Positions 17,892 through 27,292 of a stretch of 64,000 nt of DNA are shown piece by piece; position 1 is the stretch's first letter, and every line of letters begins with the position of its first letter. The translations under genes were made by a program, and so were the position numbers. This DNA is from Saprospiraceae bacterium. Lineage in GTDB: Bacteria > Bacteroidota > Bacteroidia > Chitinophagales > Saprospiraceae. A model generated the notes under the pieces. It was not told the origin of the DNA, made no database searches, and saw only the letters and a list, made by a program, of their open reading frames with translations. The stretch spans positions 1,007,001 through 1,071,000 of the forward strand of contig JAWKLJ010000002.1 of assembly GCA_041392805.1 (NCBI GenBank), read 5' to 3'.

Positions 17892-19316
17892 CTAATACCC
17901 CGGATTCTGCACCATATTAGGATTGGCATTCAATTCCGCCTGTGGAATAGGCAGTTGGAATCGAGGGTCACCAGCAGGCAATTCCAGTACGTTGGCTGGG
18001 AGCGATACGCCGCCACCATTTGACTCGTCGCCAAAGGAAGACCGAGAAATAGGCAAGTTTCTGCGTTTGAGATCAAAAAAGCGGTGACCTTCAAAAGCCA
18101 ATTCGAGGCGTCTCTCCAAAGCAATGGCGTCTTTTAAGGCCGCGCCCGTTTCATTGCCCGATTGGAAACCATCATAGCGCTCCGCTCGGATGGCATCGAG
18201 GTCGGCCAAGGCATCGACATCTTTGCCCAGCTCTGCAAATGCTTCCGCTCTGGTCAGGTAGACCTCCTCCCAACGGATCAACTTGGCGTCTACCAGGTTG
18301 ACGGAGCCCGTTGATTTACCAAAATGCTTGGCAATGTGGATGAATTCCTTGTTGGCAAATGGGCCAATAAAAAAATAAACCGATTTGCGAATATCACTAT
18401 CCTGGTATAACTGGTAAAAGCCATAATCAGCATTGTATTCAGAGCGTACCCCTGAGACTCCGGTCTGGCTATAGTTGACGCCAATAGCCGTGCCATCTTT
18501 TTCGGTAATCTTGATTTTGAAATTGACGCCTTGTTCTACATCATCTTTCCAAAGCAAACCAACATTACTCCTGCTAGTGATCGTGCCGCCATCATTAATA
18601 GCTGCTGTTGCTGCTTGGCCAGCTTTGTCCCAGTCCTGCAAATAAAGGTAGACCCTAGCCAGCATAGCGTTGATGGCCGCCTTGTTCAATCGACCAGAAC
18701 CATTGCTGGCGCCAATAAGCCCTTTGGCTTTCTCCAAATCAGCTAGGATATTTGTATAGGTTTCCTCCACGGAAGGCCGGTTGGGCAATAAAGTAACATC
18801 CGTCGTGGTGGCATAAGGAATACCCAGATCACCTGCGCCAGCTTGTTGTGGCAATTTGCTGTAGACCCTCGCCATATCGAAGTGAGCCATAGCTCTTAGT
18901 CCAAGTGCCTCTCCTTCGATATTATTCCTAAAGTCACCAGCCTCAAGTTTCTCGATATTTTCCAGAATGGAATTGGCGCGATAAGCCACCACGTAGCCAT
19001 CGGTCCAAAGGCCCCCCCAGGTATTATTGCCATTAAAATTCCAGTAGTGCAAGGTTTGTTTACTATTCCGTCCTTCAGAATTGAGGATCAAATTATCCGA
19101 CAGTACATCAGGGACAGTCTGATACCAGCCTCCCCAATAATTACCTGATCGGAATCGGGAATACACTCCCTTTATGGCATTCGTGAAATCAGAGGGTCGC
19201 TGTAGTGCTTCTCCTGTTTCCAGGCTGTTGTTGGGAAGCAGCTCTAGCTTTCCATCGCAACTGACCAGCCCAATAAGGGCGAGGATGATAAATGAACTAT
19301 ATATTAATCGCTTCAT
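17892..19316 (-). CDS. SusD/RagB-family nutrient-binding outer-membrane lipoprotein
   Basis: SusD-like proteins are the surface lid of SusCD importers and bind glycans or peptides. The protein has 474 residues with a lipobox ALIGLVSC (Cys20), followed by the typical LELLPNNSLETGEALQ start. TPR-like helices (EALGLRAMAHFDMARVYSKLP, LNKAAINAMLARVYLYLQDWDKA) and the C-terminal ALERRLELAFEGHRFFDLKRR match the family. The end, FQLPIPQAELNANPNMVQNPGY, is the standard SusD terminus. It starts 30 bp after susC ends on the same strand. The substrate cannot be read from sequence. Confidence 0.95.
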   Translation of the reverse strand: MKRLIYSSFIILALIGLVSCDGKLELLPNNSLETGEALQRPSDFTNAIKGVYSRFRSGNYWGGWYQTVPDVLSDNLILNSEGRNSKQTLHYWNFNGNNTWGGLWTDGYVVAYRANSILENIEKLEAGDFRNNIEGEALGLRAMAHFDMARVYSKLPQQAGAGDLGIPYATTTDVTLLPNRPSVEETYTNILADLEKAKGLIGASNGSGRLNKAAINAMLARVYLYLQDWDKAGQAATAAINDGGTITSRSNVGLLWKDDVEQGVNFKIKITEKDGTAIGVNYSQTGVSGVRSEYNADYGFYQLYQDSDIRKSVYFFIGPFANKEFIHIAKHFGKSTGSVNLVDAKLIRWEEVYLTRAEAFAELGKDVDALADLDAIRAERYDGFQSGNETGAALKDAIALERRLELAFEGHRFFDLKRRNLPISRSSFGDESNGGGVSLPANVLELPAGDPRFQLPIPQAELNANPNMVQNPGY

Positions 19317-19346
19317 TATTGTTAATTTGGATGTTAGAATGATGAA

Positions 19347-22343
19347 TTAGAAAGTGACATTTAGGCCAACGGTCCAACCCATTGTCTGTGGGTAGGTAAA
19401 CAAGGTAAATTCACCTGCCAGCAGCAAATTGGAATCTTCATTGCCTCGGCCTACTTCAGGGTCCCCTTTGAAATAAGGATTGTAGGTGTACAGATTCGTA
19501 GCCTGTACAAATAAACGAAGGCGTTGGATGGCGGCTTTGTTGAGCAATTTTGTGGGAAGGGAATAACCCATGGTAATATTGCGCAGTCGCATGTAATCTC
19601 CCTTTTGCAGGTATCGATCCGAGTTTAGGGTATTGGCGGTGATGTCTGGTCGGGGCAATACGTCTGTATCACCAGGCTGTTTCCAATAATTCAAGGCATC
19701 AATACTTTGGTTGATGTTGATATTTGCACCATCACTTTCCAATACGGCCATCATGTAGTTATAGACATAGTTACCACCTGAGTAGTAGAAATTAGCATTG
19801 AAGTCCAGTCCCTTGTAATTGGCTTTAAGACCAAAAGACCCAAAGTATTTGGGCTGCGGTGCCTTGTCTTCGATCGCAACAGCATAGTCATCGCTGTGTT
19901 TATTCGTTACATTACCATCCAGGTCAAGAAACAATTGATCTCCAGTGGCTGGATCTACGCCCACATAACGCACCAGGTAGTAGGTGTTGACCGGAAGGCC
20001 TTCTCGCAGCAGACTTACCCCACTTGCCGCATTGATAATATCTTCGCCGTTATTGTCCAGTTTGGTAATTTTATTCTTATTGGTAGAAATACTGCCAAAA
20101 AGCGAAACGGTCAAACCATTTTTTCGGATAACATCGCCAATCAGCTCAAATTCAATACCTGAATTATTCATTTCTCCAACGTTTGCCAGGCGAGAAGCCC
20201 AACCAGTGGTGGCTGACAAGGGTTTGGGGAATAATAAATCATAGGTACGACGACTATAATAATCGAGGCTACCAGAAAGACGGTTATTAAACAAACCAAA
20301 ATCAAGCCCTATACTATAATTGAAATTTTCTTCCCACTTGATGGTTTCATTGGAAAGTTGGTTGGGGAAGGAAGCTGTTTGATCAATATAACTTCCAAAA
20401 CCATAGGTACCTTGCCAATAGAGATTGGTGGGTTCATTACCCGAGGTACCAGCAGATATACGCAACTTCAATTGATCGACCACACTAGTGGAACCGAAAA
20501 AGGCTTCATTATTGATGTTCCAAGCTAAGCTACCAGCATAGAATAAGCCATTTTGGTTGTCAGAGCCAAAACGGGAACTGCCATCTCGACGAAGACTAAA
20601 GGTCGCATAGTATTTGCTATTGTAGTTGTAGCGAAGTTCCCCGAATTGAGACCATAGGGCCCATTCCGTTAGTGCCGTATTACCGCCGGTGATAGCCGCC
20701 GCATTATCCTGGGTGGTAAATTGAGAAGAAGGGAATCCTTTGCCATCTAGTCTAAAACTACTGAGGGATTGTTTGAAATATTCGGTCCCTAATAAAGCAC
20801 CGAAATTATGTAACTCCCCAAAAGTCTTGTTGTAGGCTATAGTATTGGTCCAGTTGAAGATGAACTGATCACTGCCATTATCTGTTTTACTACCTGGCGC
20901 ATTGGGGTCACCAATATACCCGTCCAGGATAGAACCCGGATAGATGTAATATTCTCTTCTGAATATTTGATAATTACCCCCCATCTGGGTTTTGGCCGTT
21001 AAGCCAGGTGCAATAGCCGCTTCTGCATAGAAACTCCCGATCGCATTGGTCCGTTTATTATCCTCAGGATTCTTTCTGACGGCCTCTGAGATGCTGAAGC
21101 CCTGGCTGGTGAGGTTGTACCTTGGGTCTCCATTTTCATCCAGAACAAGGTTTCCTTGCCCATCTAATTGAAATTCGGTCTCATAAGGATTATATCCCAA
21201 AAAAGCATAAAACGGGTTCTGAACATTGAAACGGTCCCTCAACTCATTTTCATCCGTTTGACTAATATTTAGCGTATTGCCAATTTTCAGCCAATCGGTA
21301 ACCTGGAAATCCATGTTGAGGCGCCCGGTAATGCGGTTGAAGTCGGAAGCAATAGAAATGCCATCTTCATCATAATAGCTCAAGGAAAAATAATAATTGG
21401 CAAGGTTGTTTCCGCCATTGATCGAAAAATTGTGCGACCGAACATTCCCCGTTCTCAAGAGCACATCTCGCCAATTGGTTTCCAGGAAACCCAAATTGGC
21501 TTTGAGCGCTGCAGCACTTTCTGGGCTGCGGGCGCCTAATGCCACTTCATAATCCAGTTTTTGCGTGCCGTTCATCATCTCAAAACCAATATCGACCATT
21601 TCTTTTTGACCATATTGGGCACTATATTCTATTTTTGGCTTCGTATTGGCACTTCCTTTCTTAGTGGTAATTAAAATGACCCCATTCGAAGCGCGGGAAC
21701 CATAGATGGAGGTTGCACCAGCATCCTTTAAGACGGATACTTCCTTAACATCATTGGGATTCAAGGCGTTGTAATCATTTGGTGTCACTTGTACACCATC
21801 GACGATGAACAAAGGTTCATTGGAGGCATTAACGGACCCAACACCCCGAATGCGGATGTAGGCTTGCCCGCCGGGACGGCCGTTTTGTGCCACAGCCTGT
21901 AAGCCCGTGGAATGACCTTGTAAAAGGTTATCAATACTGCCGATAGGCTGAGCAATTAATTCGTCTCCTGATACCTTGGAAATGGAAGAGGTCAGGTCTG
22001 ATTTTTTTACAGAATTATAGCCAACTACCACAATTTCATTCAATAAAACATCTTCTGTAGAAAGCACTATATTCAGTACGGTAGCACTTCCCACTTCCAT
22101 CTCCTGGGTTTGATAACCCGTATAAGAAAAAACAAGCACATTGGCTTCTGGCGGTAGGTTGATGGAGAAATTTCCATCAAAATCGGTGACGGTACCGACG
22201 GTGGTACCCTTGGCAAGAACGGTGGCTCCAATTAGCGATTCTCCTGAATTATCCTGGACTTTACCACTAATGGATCTGGTTTGGGCAAACAAGCTAGCCA
22301 TACTGCATAGGGCTAGGGTTAGCACCAGCGTGAGTCGTTTCAT
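19347..22343 (-). CDS. SusC/RagA-family TonB-dependent transporter
   Basis: This is the outer-membrane TonB-dependent barrel that imports the ligand captured by its SusD partner. The protein has 998 residues. The signal peptide ends ASLFAQ. A carboxypeptidase-D regulatory-like domain covers about 24-108 (ISGKVQDNSGESLIGATV). The EIVVVGYNSVKKSDLT TonB-box region, plug domain (PIGSIDNLLQGHSTGLQ, GQAYIRIRGVGSVNASNEPL) and a 22-strand barrel ending in Phe (VGLNVTF) follow. No anti-sigma-interacting STN domain is visible before the carboxypeptidase-like domain, so regulation through a cognate ECF anti-sigma is not indicated. A LacI-type palindrome lies about 50 bp upstream. Confidence 0.96.
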   Translation of the reverse strand: MKRLTLVLTLALCSMASLFAQTRSISGKVQDNSGESLIGATVLAKGTTVGTVTDFDGNFSINLPPEANVLVFSYTGYQTQEMEVGSATVLNIVLSTEDVLLNEIVVVGYNSVKKSDLTSSISKVSGDELIAQPIGSIDNLLQGHSTGLQAVAQNGRPGGQAYIRIRGVGSVNASNEPLFIVDGVQVTPNDYNALNPNDVKEVSVLKDAGATSIYGSRASNGVILITTKKGSANTKPKIEYSAQYGQKEMVDIGFEMMNGTQKLDYEVALGARSPESAAALKANLGFLETNWRDVLLRTGNVRSHNFSINGGNNLANYYFSLSYYDEDGISIASDFNRITGRLNMDFQVTDWLKIGNTLNISQTDENELRDRFNVQNPFYAFLGYNPYETEFQLDGQGNLVLDENGDPRYNLTSQGFSISEAVRKNPEDNKRTNAIGSFYAEAAIAPGLTAKTQMGGNYQIFRREYYIYPGSILDGYIGDPNAPGSKTDNGSDQFIFNWTNTIAYNKTFGELHNFGALLGTEYFKQSLSSFRLDGKGFPSSQFTTQDNAAAITGGNTALTEWALWSQFGELRYNYNSKYYATFSLRRDGSSRFGSDNQNGLFYAGSLAWNINNEAFFGSTSVVDQLKLRISAGTSGNEPTNLYWQGTYGFGSYIDQTASFPNQLSNETIKWEENFNYSIGLDFGLFNNRLSGSLDYYSRRTYDLLFPKPLSATTGWASRLANVGEMNNSGIEFELIGDVIRKNGLTVSLFGSISTNKNKITKLDNNGEDIINAASGVSLLREGLPVNTYYLVRYVGVDPATGDQLFLDLDGNVTNKHSDDYAVAIEDKAPQPKYFGSFGLKANYKGLDFNANFYYSGGNYVYNYMMAVLESDGANININQSIDALNYWKQPGDTDVLPRPDITANTLNSDRYLQKGDYMRLRNITMGYSLPTKLLNKAAIQRLRLFVQATNLYTYNPYFKGDPEVGRGNEDSNLLLAGEFTLFTYPQTMGWTVGLNVTF

Positions 22344-22805
22344 AAAATTGAGCGTTTAAATGAGTTAAGATTATTCAATACACAATCCGTGCAAACAAAC
22401 GTTTGTACGTTTGAAGCATGAAAATATAGCCAAGCCACGGCCTAGGATGTGGCTAAAAGCAACCAATGAAATTGATCTGACCTAAGTGCAATGTACACTC
22501 AGGAGAAAATACTAATCCAGGAAATTGAATTTGATGATAAAGTGTTTTTTTCATGTAAAATGAAGGACCAAACAGCTTGGGGCTGTTAATCGCTTCTAGA
22601 AATCACCGCGAGAAGATGAAGGCAGGAAAAACTCAATCGCGCAGAATAATTGAGCTCAAAAACTATTGATTCTACCTAAATCTGCTAAATAGAAAGGTAA
22701 ATTTATAAAACTATCTGGGTAGGATAAAGAAATTACCCCCTCATGTCGTATTTTCGCAACTTATCTGACAATTGAACCTTTATTAAAAGAAATGACTTAG
22801 TATTT
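22344..22805. other. Divergent intergenic region of susC and ribA
   Basis: This 462-bp gap holds the susC leader with a 12-bp palindrome at 22395-22406. The rest is AT-rich and has no reading frame or repeat that I can support. The promoters of both genes presumably lie here. Confidence 0.5.
22395..22406. promoter_or_regulatory. LacI-type operator-like palindrome upstream of susC
   Basis: ACAAACGTTTGT is a perfect 12-bp palindrome with the central CG and AAACGTTT core common in LacI/GalR-family operators. It lies 51 bp upstream of the susC start codon. A matching regulator is not in the window. Confidence 0.4.
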
Positions 22806-23438
22806 ATGTTGATAAAGGCAAGATTGTTTAGAAATAAAGAAGGAATGGAATTGAAAAAACAAGCTGAGGCAAGTATTCCTACCCCCTGGGGGGTGTTCAA
22901 TATGATTGCCTTTGCCGAAAATGAAGCGGATTGGATGCCCCACCTGGCGCTCGTGCATGAGGATTTTGATGCTCAAACAACGGTCCTCACGCGCATACAT
23001 TCAGAGTGTATCACCGGCGACTTATTTGGTTCCAGGCGTTGTGACTGTGGAGAACAACTTGGCAAATCAATGGAATTGGCGGGAAAACAAGGCGGGGTGG
23101 TGTTGTACTTGCGGCAAGAGGGTAGGGGGATTGGTATTATTAATAAGCTGAAGGCCTATAATTTTCAGGACTTAGGCATGGATACCATTCAGGCCAACCA
23201 TCAATTGGGGTTGACAACGGATGGCCGCTCTTACGAAGTCGCCATTGACATGCTCCAATCGCTCGGTATAAAAAAGATTGACCTGCTCACCAATAATCCT
23301 GATAAAATAGATGCATTTGAACATTCCTCCATTGAATTGGTCACCAGAATCCCTTTGGTGATTGAGCCTAATGATGAGAATATGCGCTACCTGAGGACCA
23401 AGCTGGATCAAATGGGGCATTTATTGAGGGACCTGTAG
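22806..23438 (+). CDS. ribA: GTP cyclohydrolase II
   Basis: RibA converts GTP to 2,5-diamino-6-ribosylamino-4(3H)-pyrimidinone 5'-phosphate, the first step of riboflavin synthesis. The zinc site Cys68-x10-Cys79-x-Cys81 is intact (HSEC...RRCDCGEQ), followed by YLRQEGRGIG and the C-terminal LLTNNPDKIDAF. Length is 210 residues, so this is the stand-alone form without the RibB domain. A start at the ATG at 22845 (MELKKQAEAS) fits the family N-terminus as well as or better than 22806. Neither has a convincing Shine-Dalgarno, which is common in Bacteroidota. Confidence 0.93.
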   Translation: MLIKARLFRNKEGMELKKQAEASIPTPWGVFNMIAFAENEADWMPHLALVHEDFDAQTTVLTRIHSECITGDLFGSRRCDCGEQLGKSMELAGKQGGVVLYLRQEGRGIGIINKLKAYNFQDLGMDTIQANHQLGLTTDGRSYEVAIDMLQSLGIKKIDLLTNNPDKIDAFEHSSIELVTRIPLVIEPNDENMRYLRTKLDQMGHLLRDL

Positions 23439-23445
23439 GCGGGTG

Positions 23446-24426
23446 TTAATTCACCCGAAGTACAATTTTCCCTTGATTCAAATTGGCTTCCATGCGTCGA
23501 TGCGCTGCCACCACTTCCGTCCAAGGACGAACGGAATCGATGATAGGCTTAAGTTCGCCAGTTTGAAAATAATGAAGGTAGTGTTGCTGGAAATCCTGGG
23601 TAAGGGCAATTTTGTAATCCAGGCTACGCGCACGGAGCGTCGTGCCAATAATTTGCAGTCGTTTACGCAAAATATGACTAAGGTTGACCTCCGCAGGCTT
23701 GACCCCGCCAATGAGCGATAGCATTATCAACCGACCTTCTATGCCCAAACTTTCCAGGTTTTGCTGAAAATAGGGGGCTGCAATAAAATCCAGGATCACA
23801 TTCACCCCGCTTCCATCTGTTAAACGACCTACCACCTCTGCAAAGTTTTCCTTTTTGTAATCGATGGCATGGCTTGCCCCTAACGCAAGACAGAGCGCAT
23901 GCTTGGCAGCAGAGGCGGTGACAATACTAGTCGCCTGTTGCAACTTTACGAGTTGAATGGCTGCCGTCCCCACGCCACTTGCGCCCGCATGAATGAGCAC
24001 TTGCTCTCCGGGCTGCAGTTTTGCTAGCCAGTGCAGTGCCTGGAAGGCGGTCAGGAAGACCTCAGGTATCGCCGCTGCTTCCTCAAAAGATAGCTTTTCC
24101 GGTATTTTTATGGCCATGTCTTCATGGGTGACAACGAACTCAGCGTATCCGCCACCACCAATCAGTCCACAAACCCGATCTCCCACTTGCCATTTTTGGA
24201 CCGCTTCTCCTACTTTTTCTACGATTCCAGCCATTTCCAGGCCCAGGATGGGGCTTTCGCCAGGTGGCGGCGGGTATACGCCCTGCCGCTGCATGGTATC
24301 TGCGCGGTTGAGCGCGGTGGCCTTGACGCGCACACGGATGTCGTATGGGCCCGGTTCTGGGGTTTCCCATTCGCCCATTTGCATGACTTCTGGTGCACCG
24401 AAGGAGGGGAGTAGGATGGCTTTCAT
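23446..24426 (-). CDS. NAD(P)H:quinone oxidoreductase, PIG3-like (MDR superfamily)
   Basis: This is a zinc-independent medium-chain dehydrogenase/reductase that reduces quinones or enones with NADPH. The protein has 326 residues. The N-terminus MKAILLPSFGAPEVM, the LNRADTMQRQGVYPPPPGES segment typical of TP53I3/PIG3 homologues, and the cofactor loop HAGASGVGTAAIQL at about 145-158 are visible. Structural-zinc cysteines are absent, as expected. It converges on ribA with only 7 bp between the stop codons. Confidence 0.9.
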   Translation of the reverse strand: MKAILLPSFGAPEVMQMGEWETPEPGPYDIRVRVKATALNRADTMQRQGVYPPPPGESPILGLEMAGIVEKVGEAVQKWQVGDRVCGLIGGGGYAEFVVTHEDMAIKIPEKLSFEEAAAIPEVFLTAFQALHWLAKLQPGEQVLIHAGASGVGTAAIQLVKLQQATSIVTASAAKHALCLALGASHAIDYKKENFAEVVGRLTDGSGVNVILDFIAAPYFQQNLESLGIEGRLIMLSLIGGVKPAEVNLSHILRKRLQIIGTTLRARSLDYKIALTQDFQQHYLHYFQTGELKPIIDSVRPWTEVVAAHRRMEANLNQGKIVLRVN

Positions 24427-24591
24427 GCGTAATTGGTTTTAATGAATGGCTAAAATAAGGGGAAAATTGGGATAATTTAAGATAGCTATCCCTTCATAAC
24501 CATCTTTTTCTGGCATCATGCTATCGCTTATAATAACGTCAAGGATTAGTTGCAAAAGATTAGAAAGACTTATTTTGGAGAAATTAACATA

Positions 24592-25518
24592 TCACAGATC
24601 AGCTAAATCTTGTTCAGATTCAGCTACAGCGATGTCGGCAATTATGGCTGTCTCCCCCTTCCGCCAATCCCACACAAAAACGCCCAGCAACAGCAACACG
24701 GCAATAATCGACCCTTCAAATCCAAACTCCCCGCCCGAGAGCCATTCTGGCCCTGAATACTGATTCTCTAGCAATTGGTAGGTGTTAATGCCACTAGTAG
24801 GGTAGCCGAAGACAACGCCTTGGAAGAAATTCCAACTAAAGTGAAGGCCCGTTGGCGCCCAGAGGCTCCCGGTCCTAACGAATAGCCAGCCCATGAGTAG
24901 GCCTGACAAACCGATACTCAATAGGCCAATCAAGGAAAAATTTTCATTTGGGGCATGGACGAGGCCAAAGAGAATGGAGGATACAATAATGGCCGTCCAG
25001 GTGCTAAAATAGCGTTCTATGAGGCGAAGTACATAGCCACGGAAGAGTAATTCTTCAAAAAAGGGTTGTATAAGAAAAAAGATGAGCCAGCCTAAAAAAG
25101 GAAAGAATAGGAACGTCCCCGCTTGAAGGTTGGCTACGCCAAATAGCAACATGAGCAAATAACCGATGCTAATCATTGCCACACCCAGGCCCGTACCATA
25201 GGAGAAGTTTGGCCAAAAATTATGCGATGATAAACCTATTGGTCGAAGAGCCAGCTTATCTATTTTAACCCAAAAAAGTTGGATGGAGAGATAAGTGGCC
25301 AAGCTTAGAATGGCCCACAGGACAACCATGGACCAAATATTGACATCGCTAAAGTCATTTCCATCTACAAAGGGAGATGGAATGGGTAATAATCCGAAAA
25401 CGGCTGCTGCCAGGATGCCCGTTATGACTAAAAAACAAAGGAGGAATCCAATTAAGCGAATTAGTGTTTTCCAAAACCTTTGGAAAAATGGAGCGGGTAG
25501 GGGCTTCAAATCGGCCAT
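24592..25518 (-). CDS. CPBP-family intramembrane glutamic endopeptidase
   Basis: The protein has 308 residues and about eight transmembrane segments. The CPBP (type II CAAX prenyl protease/Abi) motifs are in order: EELLFRGYVLRLIER with the paired glutamates and Arg, FGLVHAPNE with the first His, and HFSWNF with the second His. Bacterial members act in membrane-protein or peptide processing, often immunity to self-made bacteriocins, but the substrate is unknown here. It is transcribed with the gene downstream at 23446 in the same direction, with a 165-bp gap. Confidence 0.9.
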   Translation of the reverse strand: MADLKPLPAPFFQRFWKTLIRLIGFLLCFLVITGILAAAVFGLLPIPSPFVDGNDFSDVNIWSMVVLWAILSLATYLSIQLFWVKIDKLALRPIGLSSHNFWPNFSYGTGLGVAMISIGYLLMLLFGVANLQAGTFLFFPFLGWLIFFLIQPFFEELLFRGYVLRLIERYFSTWTAIIVSSILFGLVHAPNENFSLIGLLSIGLSGLLMGWLFVRTGSLWAPTGLHFSWNFFQGVVFGYPTSGINTYQLLENQYSGPEWLSGGEFGFEGSIIAVLLLLGVFVWDWRKGETAIIADIAVAESEQDLADL

Positions 25519-25634
25519 TTTGGCGTAAAGATAGTTTTTTAAGGGGAAGGGCAGCTGTTTTTTTGCCTATTCAGTTGCTTGATTCGTTGTTGAATATGCT
25601 GAAGAATTGGTGATAGATAAGAGGTGGATAATAG

Positions 25635-25657
25635 ATTCGTAGTTGCAAACTACGAAT
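25635..25657. terminator. Short perfect hairpin between two minus-strand genes
   Basis: ATTCGTAGTT (25635-25644) pairs with AACTACGAAT (25648-25657) across a 3-nt loop. It lies 77 bp downstream of the stop of the gene at 25734 and next to heptamer repeat copy C. It lacks a U-tract, so a terminator role is tentative. Confidence 0.45.
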
Positions 25658-25660
25658 AGC

Positions 25661-25735
25661 TGGGGAGAAGTCGGAAAAGCTTGGGTGCGCAATTTTCCGA
25701 CTTCCGACTTCCCCCTTCCCACTTCCCCCTTCTCT
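25661..25735. repeat. Heptamer-arm palindromic repeat, copy C (inverted orientation)
   Basis: GGGAGAAGTCGGAAA on the left pairs with TTTTCCGACTTC on the right, and the right arm continues with CTTCCGA/CTTCCCC-type 7-nt words to 25733. The centre at 25679-25693 is the reverse complement of ATTGCGCACCCAAGC, so this copy is flipped relative to A, B and D. It abuts the stop codon of the upstream gene (25734). Confidence 0.85.
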
Positions 25736-26642
25736 ACCTTGCTCTAACCAACGGAACCGCCTTAGGTTTATTTTCCGCATTATCCTTTGGCGGCGCTAAT
25801 TCTATCACCTTACAGGCCCAGACAGGCTCATAGTTTTTATCTTCGTGACTAAAGCGACACAGTTGGACGGAGCCCTGATCGTTTGAAAGTTTAAAAGCCT
25901 GGTTGGCGTATTGGTGTTGATTAGTAAATTCCGCGTGGAAAACGAGTTCTAATCGGCCTCCATCCCAGCTATAGAATGCTTTTTCAATACCGGCAAAACA
26001 GCTGATGGTCATGGTGCTGGCTTCGAGCATAAATGCCCCTTTGACGGGAGCGTCAGGGAGGATGCGGAGTAGTACACTTGATCCACAATCTTCGAAAACA
26101 CACAAGCCTGGGACAATTTTTTGGTATAGTAAATGATCATCTTGTAAAATTCGGATCTCCGCCTTGATATCTTTTAAGGATTTTTTGGGTGAAGGAGAAA
26201 GCCCTAGCATCACGAGTTCTTTTCTATTATCCCCCGTAAAGTCGTGTAAAGTCCACGCCTTGGCAAGATGTCCACCCCACAGGTAACCAGAAAAGGTTTT
26301 CCCCGCTTTATCTTTTCCTCCTACCTGATACCAGATATCTCCATAACCATTGATTTCTTCTTCCGTTACATTGAATGCTTCGTCGAAACTTACCAGGTTG
26401 CGAACTTGCTGCCCCATCGCCAATTGGGTGACAACCTCCGCTTGCTCACAAGGGCCATTAAAGACCTTGATATCATGTCCAAAGACATACAATAGCGCTC
26501 CCTTTTCGTATTGCTGTGGCGTTTGCGACCGTTCGTTAAACCATTCAAAGTACTCATTGTAATCAGCACTTACAAAGCGATCTTGGGTGCTTGCCGAGAA
26601 GCTAAATAAAAATAGGGTCGATAAAAGGAGTAAAGATTTCAT
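25734..26642 (-). CDS. Secreted protein of unknown function, possible SH3-like N-terminal domain
   Basis: From the ATG at 26642 the protein has 302 residues, with signal peptide MKSLLLLSTLFLFSFSASTQ. This start is preferred to the one at 26675 because the latter puts 11 polar residues before the signal. A segment with GHDIKVFNGPCEQAEVVTQLAMGQQVRNL followed by DIWYQVGG and FSGYLWGGHLAKAW has the spacing of a bacterial SH3 (SH3b) domain. The remainder (DFTGDNRKELVMLG) looks like an FG-GAP/VCBS-type data-carrying region. Its function is unknown. The stop codon touches heptamer repeat C, so the repeat shapes the 3' end. Confidence 0.7.
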   Translation of the reverse strand: MKSLLLLSTLFLFSFSASTQDRFVSADYNEYFEWFNERSQTPQQYEKGALLYVFGHDIKVFNGPCEQAEVVTQLAMGQQVRNLVSFDEAFNVTEEEINGYGDIWYQVGGKDKAGKTFSGYLWGGHLAKAWTLHDFTGDNRKELVMLGLSPSPKKSLKDIKAEIRILQDDHLLYQKIVPGLCVFEDCGSSVLLRILPDAPVKGAFMLEASTMTISCFAGIEKAFYSWDGGRLELVFHAEFTNQHQYANQAFKLSNDQGSVQLCRFSHEDKNYEPVWACKVIELAPPKDNAENKPKAVPLVRAR

Positions 26643-27218
26643 AACCAGGAATTTGATTTGGTAGGTGTATCCCATATGCTAAAGTGTTGGAGAAAAGCTC
26701 TCTAGTTATTAATACCCTGATTTGGGAGTCCGTTACACTTGGTAGCTAGTGCGTAGGCACGTTTCATTTCGGTATTAGGTTCACTTACATTATCTGTAAA
26801 CTGGTAATGGTCATTCGTTATTAGGTAGGTCTGGGATAAGTTTGGGGTTACCCTGATTTAGACTGGAGTTCGAGGTGTGTTTGTGTATGGAATTTTGACC
26901 TGAAAAGCTTTGATGGAATGGGTTTGCATTAGCAAAACCCCATATAAAATGGTCTGAAATAATAATAGAACGCCATTTTATATGGGGTATAACTTCATTC
27001 GGGTTCGTTTTATTATTTGTCTGGAGCATAATTTTTCCTTCTGGGTCAATAAATATTATTGCAAACGGTTATATTAGACATAACTCGTTTCAAATCCGAT
27101 TATGTTCTTTTGACTCAAAAAGAAGATAGAAGTAACAAGGGAATAGAAAAAAAGCGCTAGATCAGGTGTAAATACGAACTGGCATTCGTTAGATAGGTAC
27201 TCGTCGTTTTGGACTTTT
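26643..27218. other. Gene-free region with a 16-bp perfect inverted repeat
   Basis: About 575 bp separate two minus-strand genes. The only clear structure is the inverted repeat at 26937-26988. Short open frames here have no recognisable residues and are probably chance. The 100 bp before heptamer repeat D show nothing notable. Confidence 0.5.
26937..26988. repeat. Perfect 16-bp inverted repeat
   Basis: ACCCCATATAAAATGG (26937-26952) and CCATTTTATATGGGGT (26973-26988) are exact complements around a 20-nt A/T-rich loop. It is far from both flanking genes (about 300 bp each way), so it is neither an obvious terminator nor an operator. Confidence 0.7.
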
Positions 27219-27290
27219 GTGGGAAGTCGGAAGTGGGAAGTGGGAAGTGGGAAAATTGCGCACTTAAGCATTTCCGACTTCCCATTTTTC
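27219..27290. repeat. Heptamer-arm palindromic repeat, copy D
   Basis: Five consecutive 7-nt words (GTGGGAA, GTCGGAA, GTGGGAA three times) fill 27219-27253. The centre ATTGCGCACTTAAGC is at 27255-27269, and the right arm TTTCCGACTTCCCA follows. It ends 3 bp before the ftsY stop codon at 27293. Confidence 0.9.
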
Positions 27291-27292
27291 CC

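Noticed and set aside
17602..18023. Short open frames on both strands rich in Arg/Lys/Ser or Phe/Pro
   Set aside because: They are translations of the heptamer palindrome at 17662-17840, not proteins.
26811..27029. 72-codon minus-strand frame
   Set aside because: It runs through the perfect inverted repeat, has no recognisable residues, and starts in AT-rich non-coding DNA.
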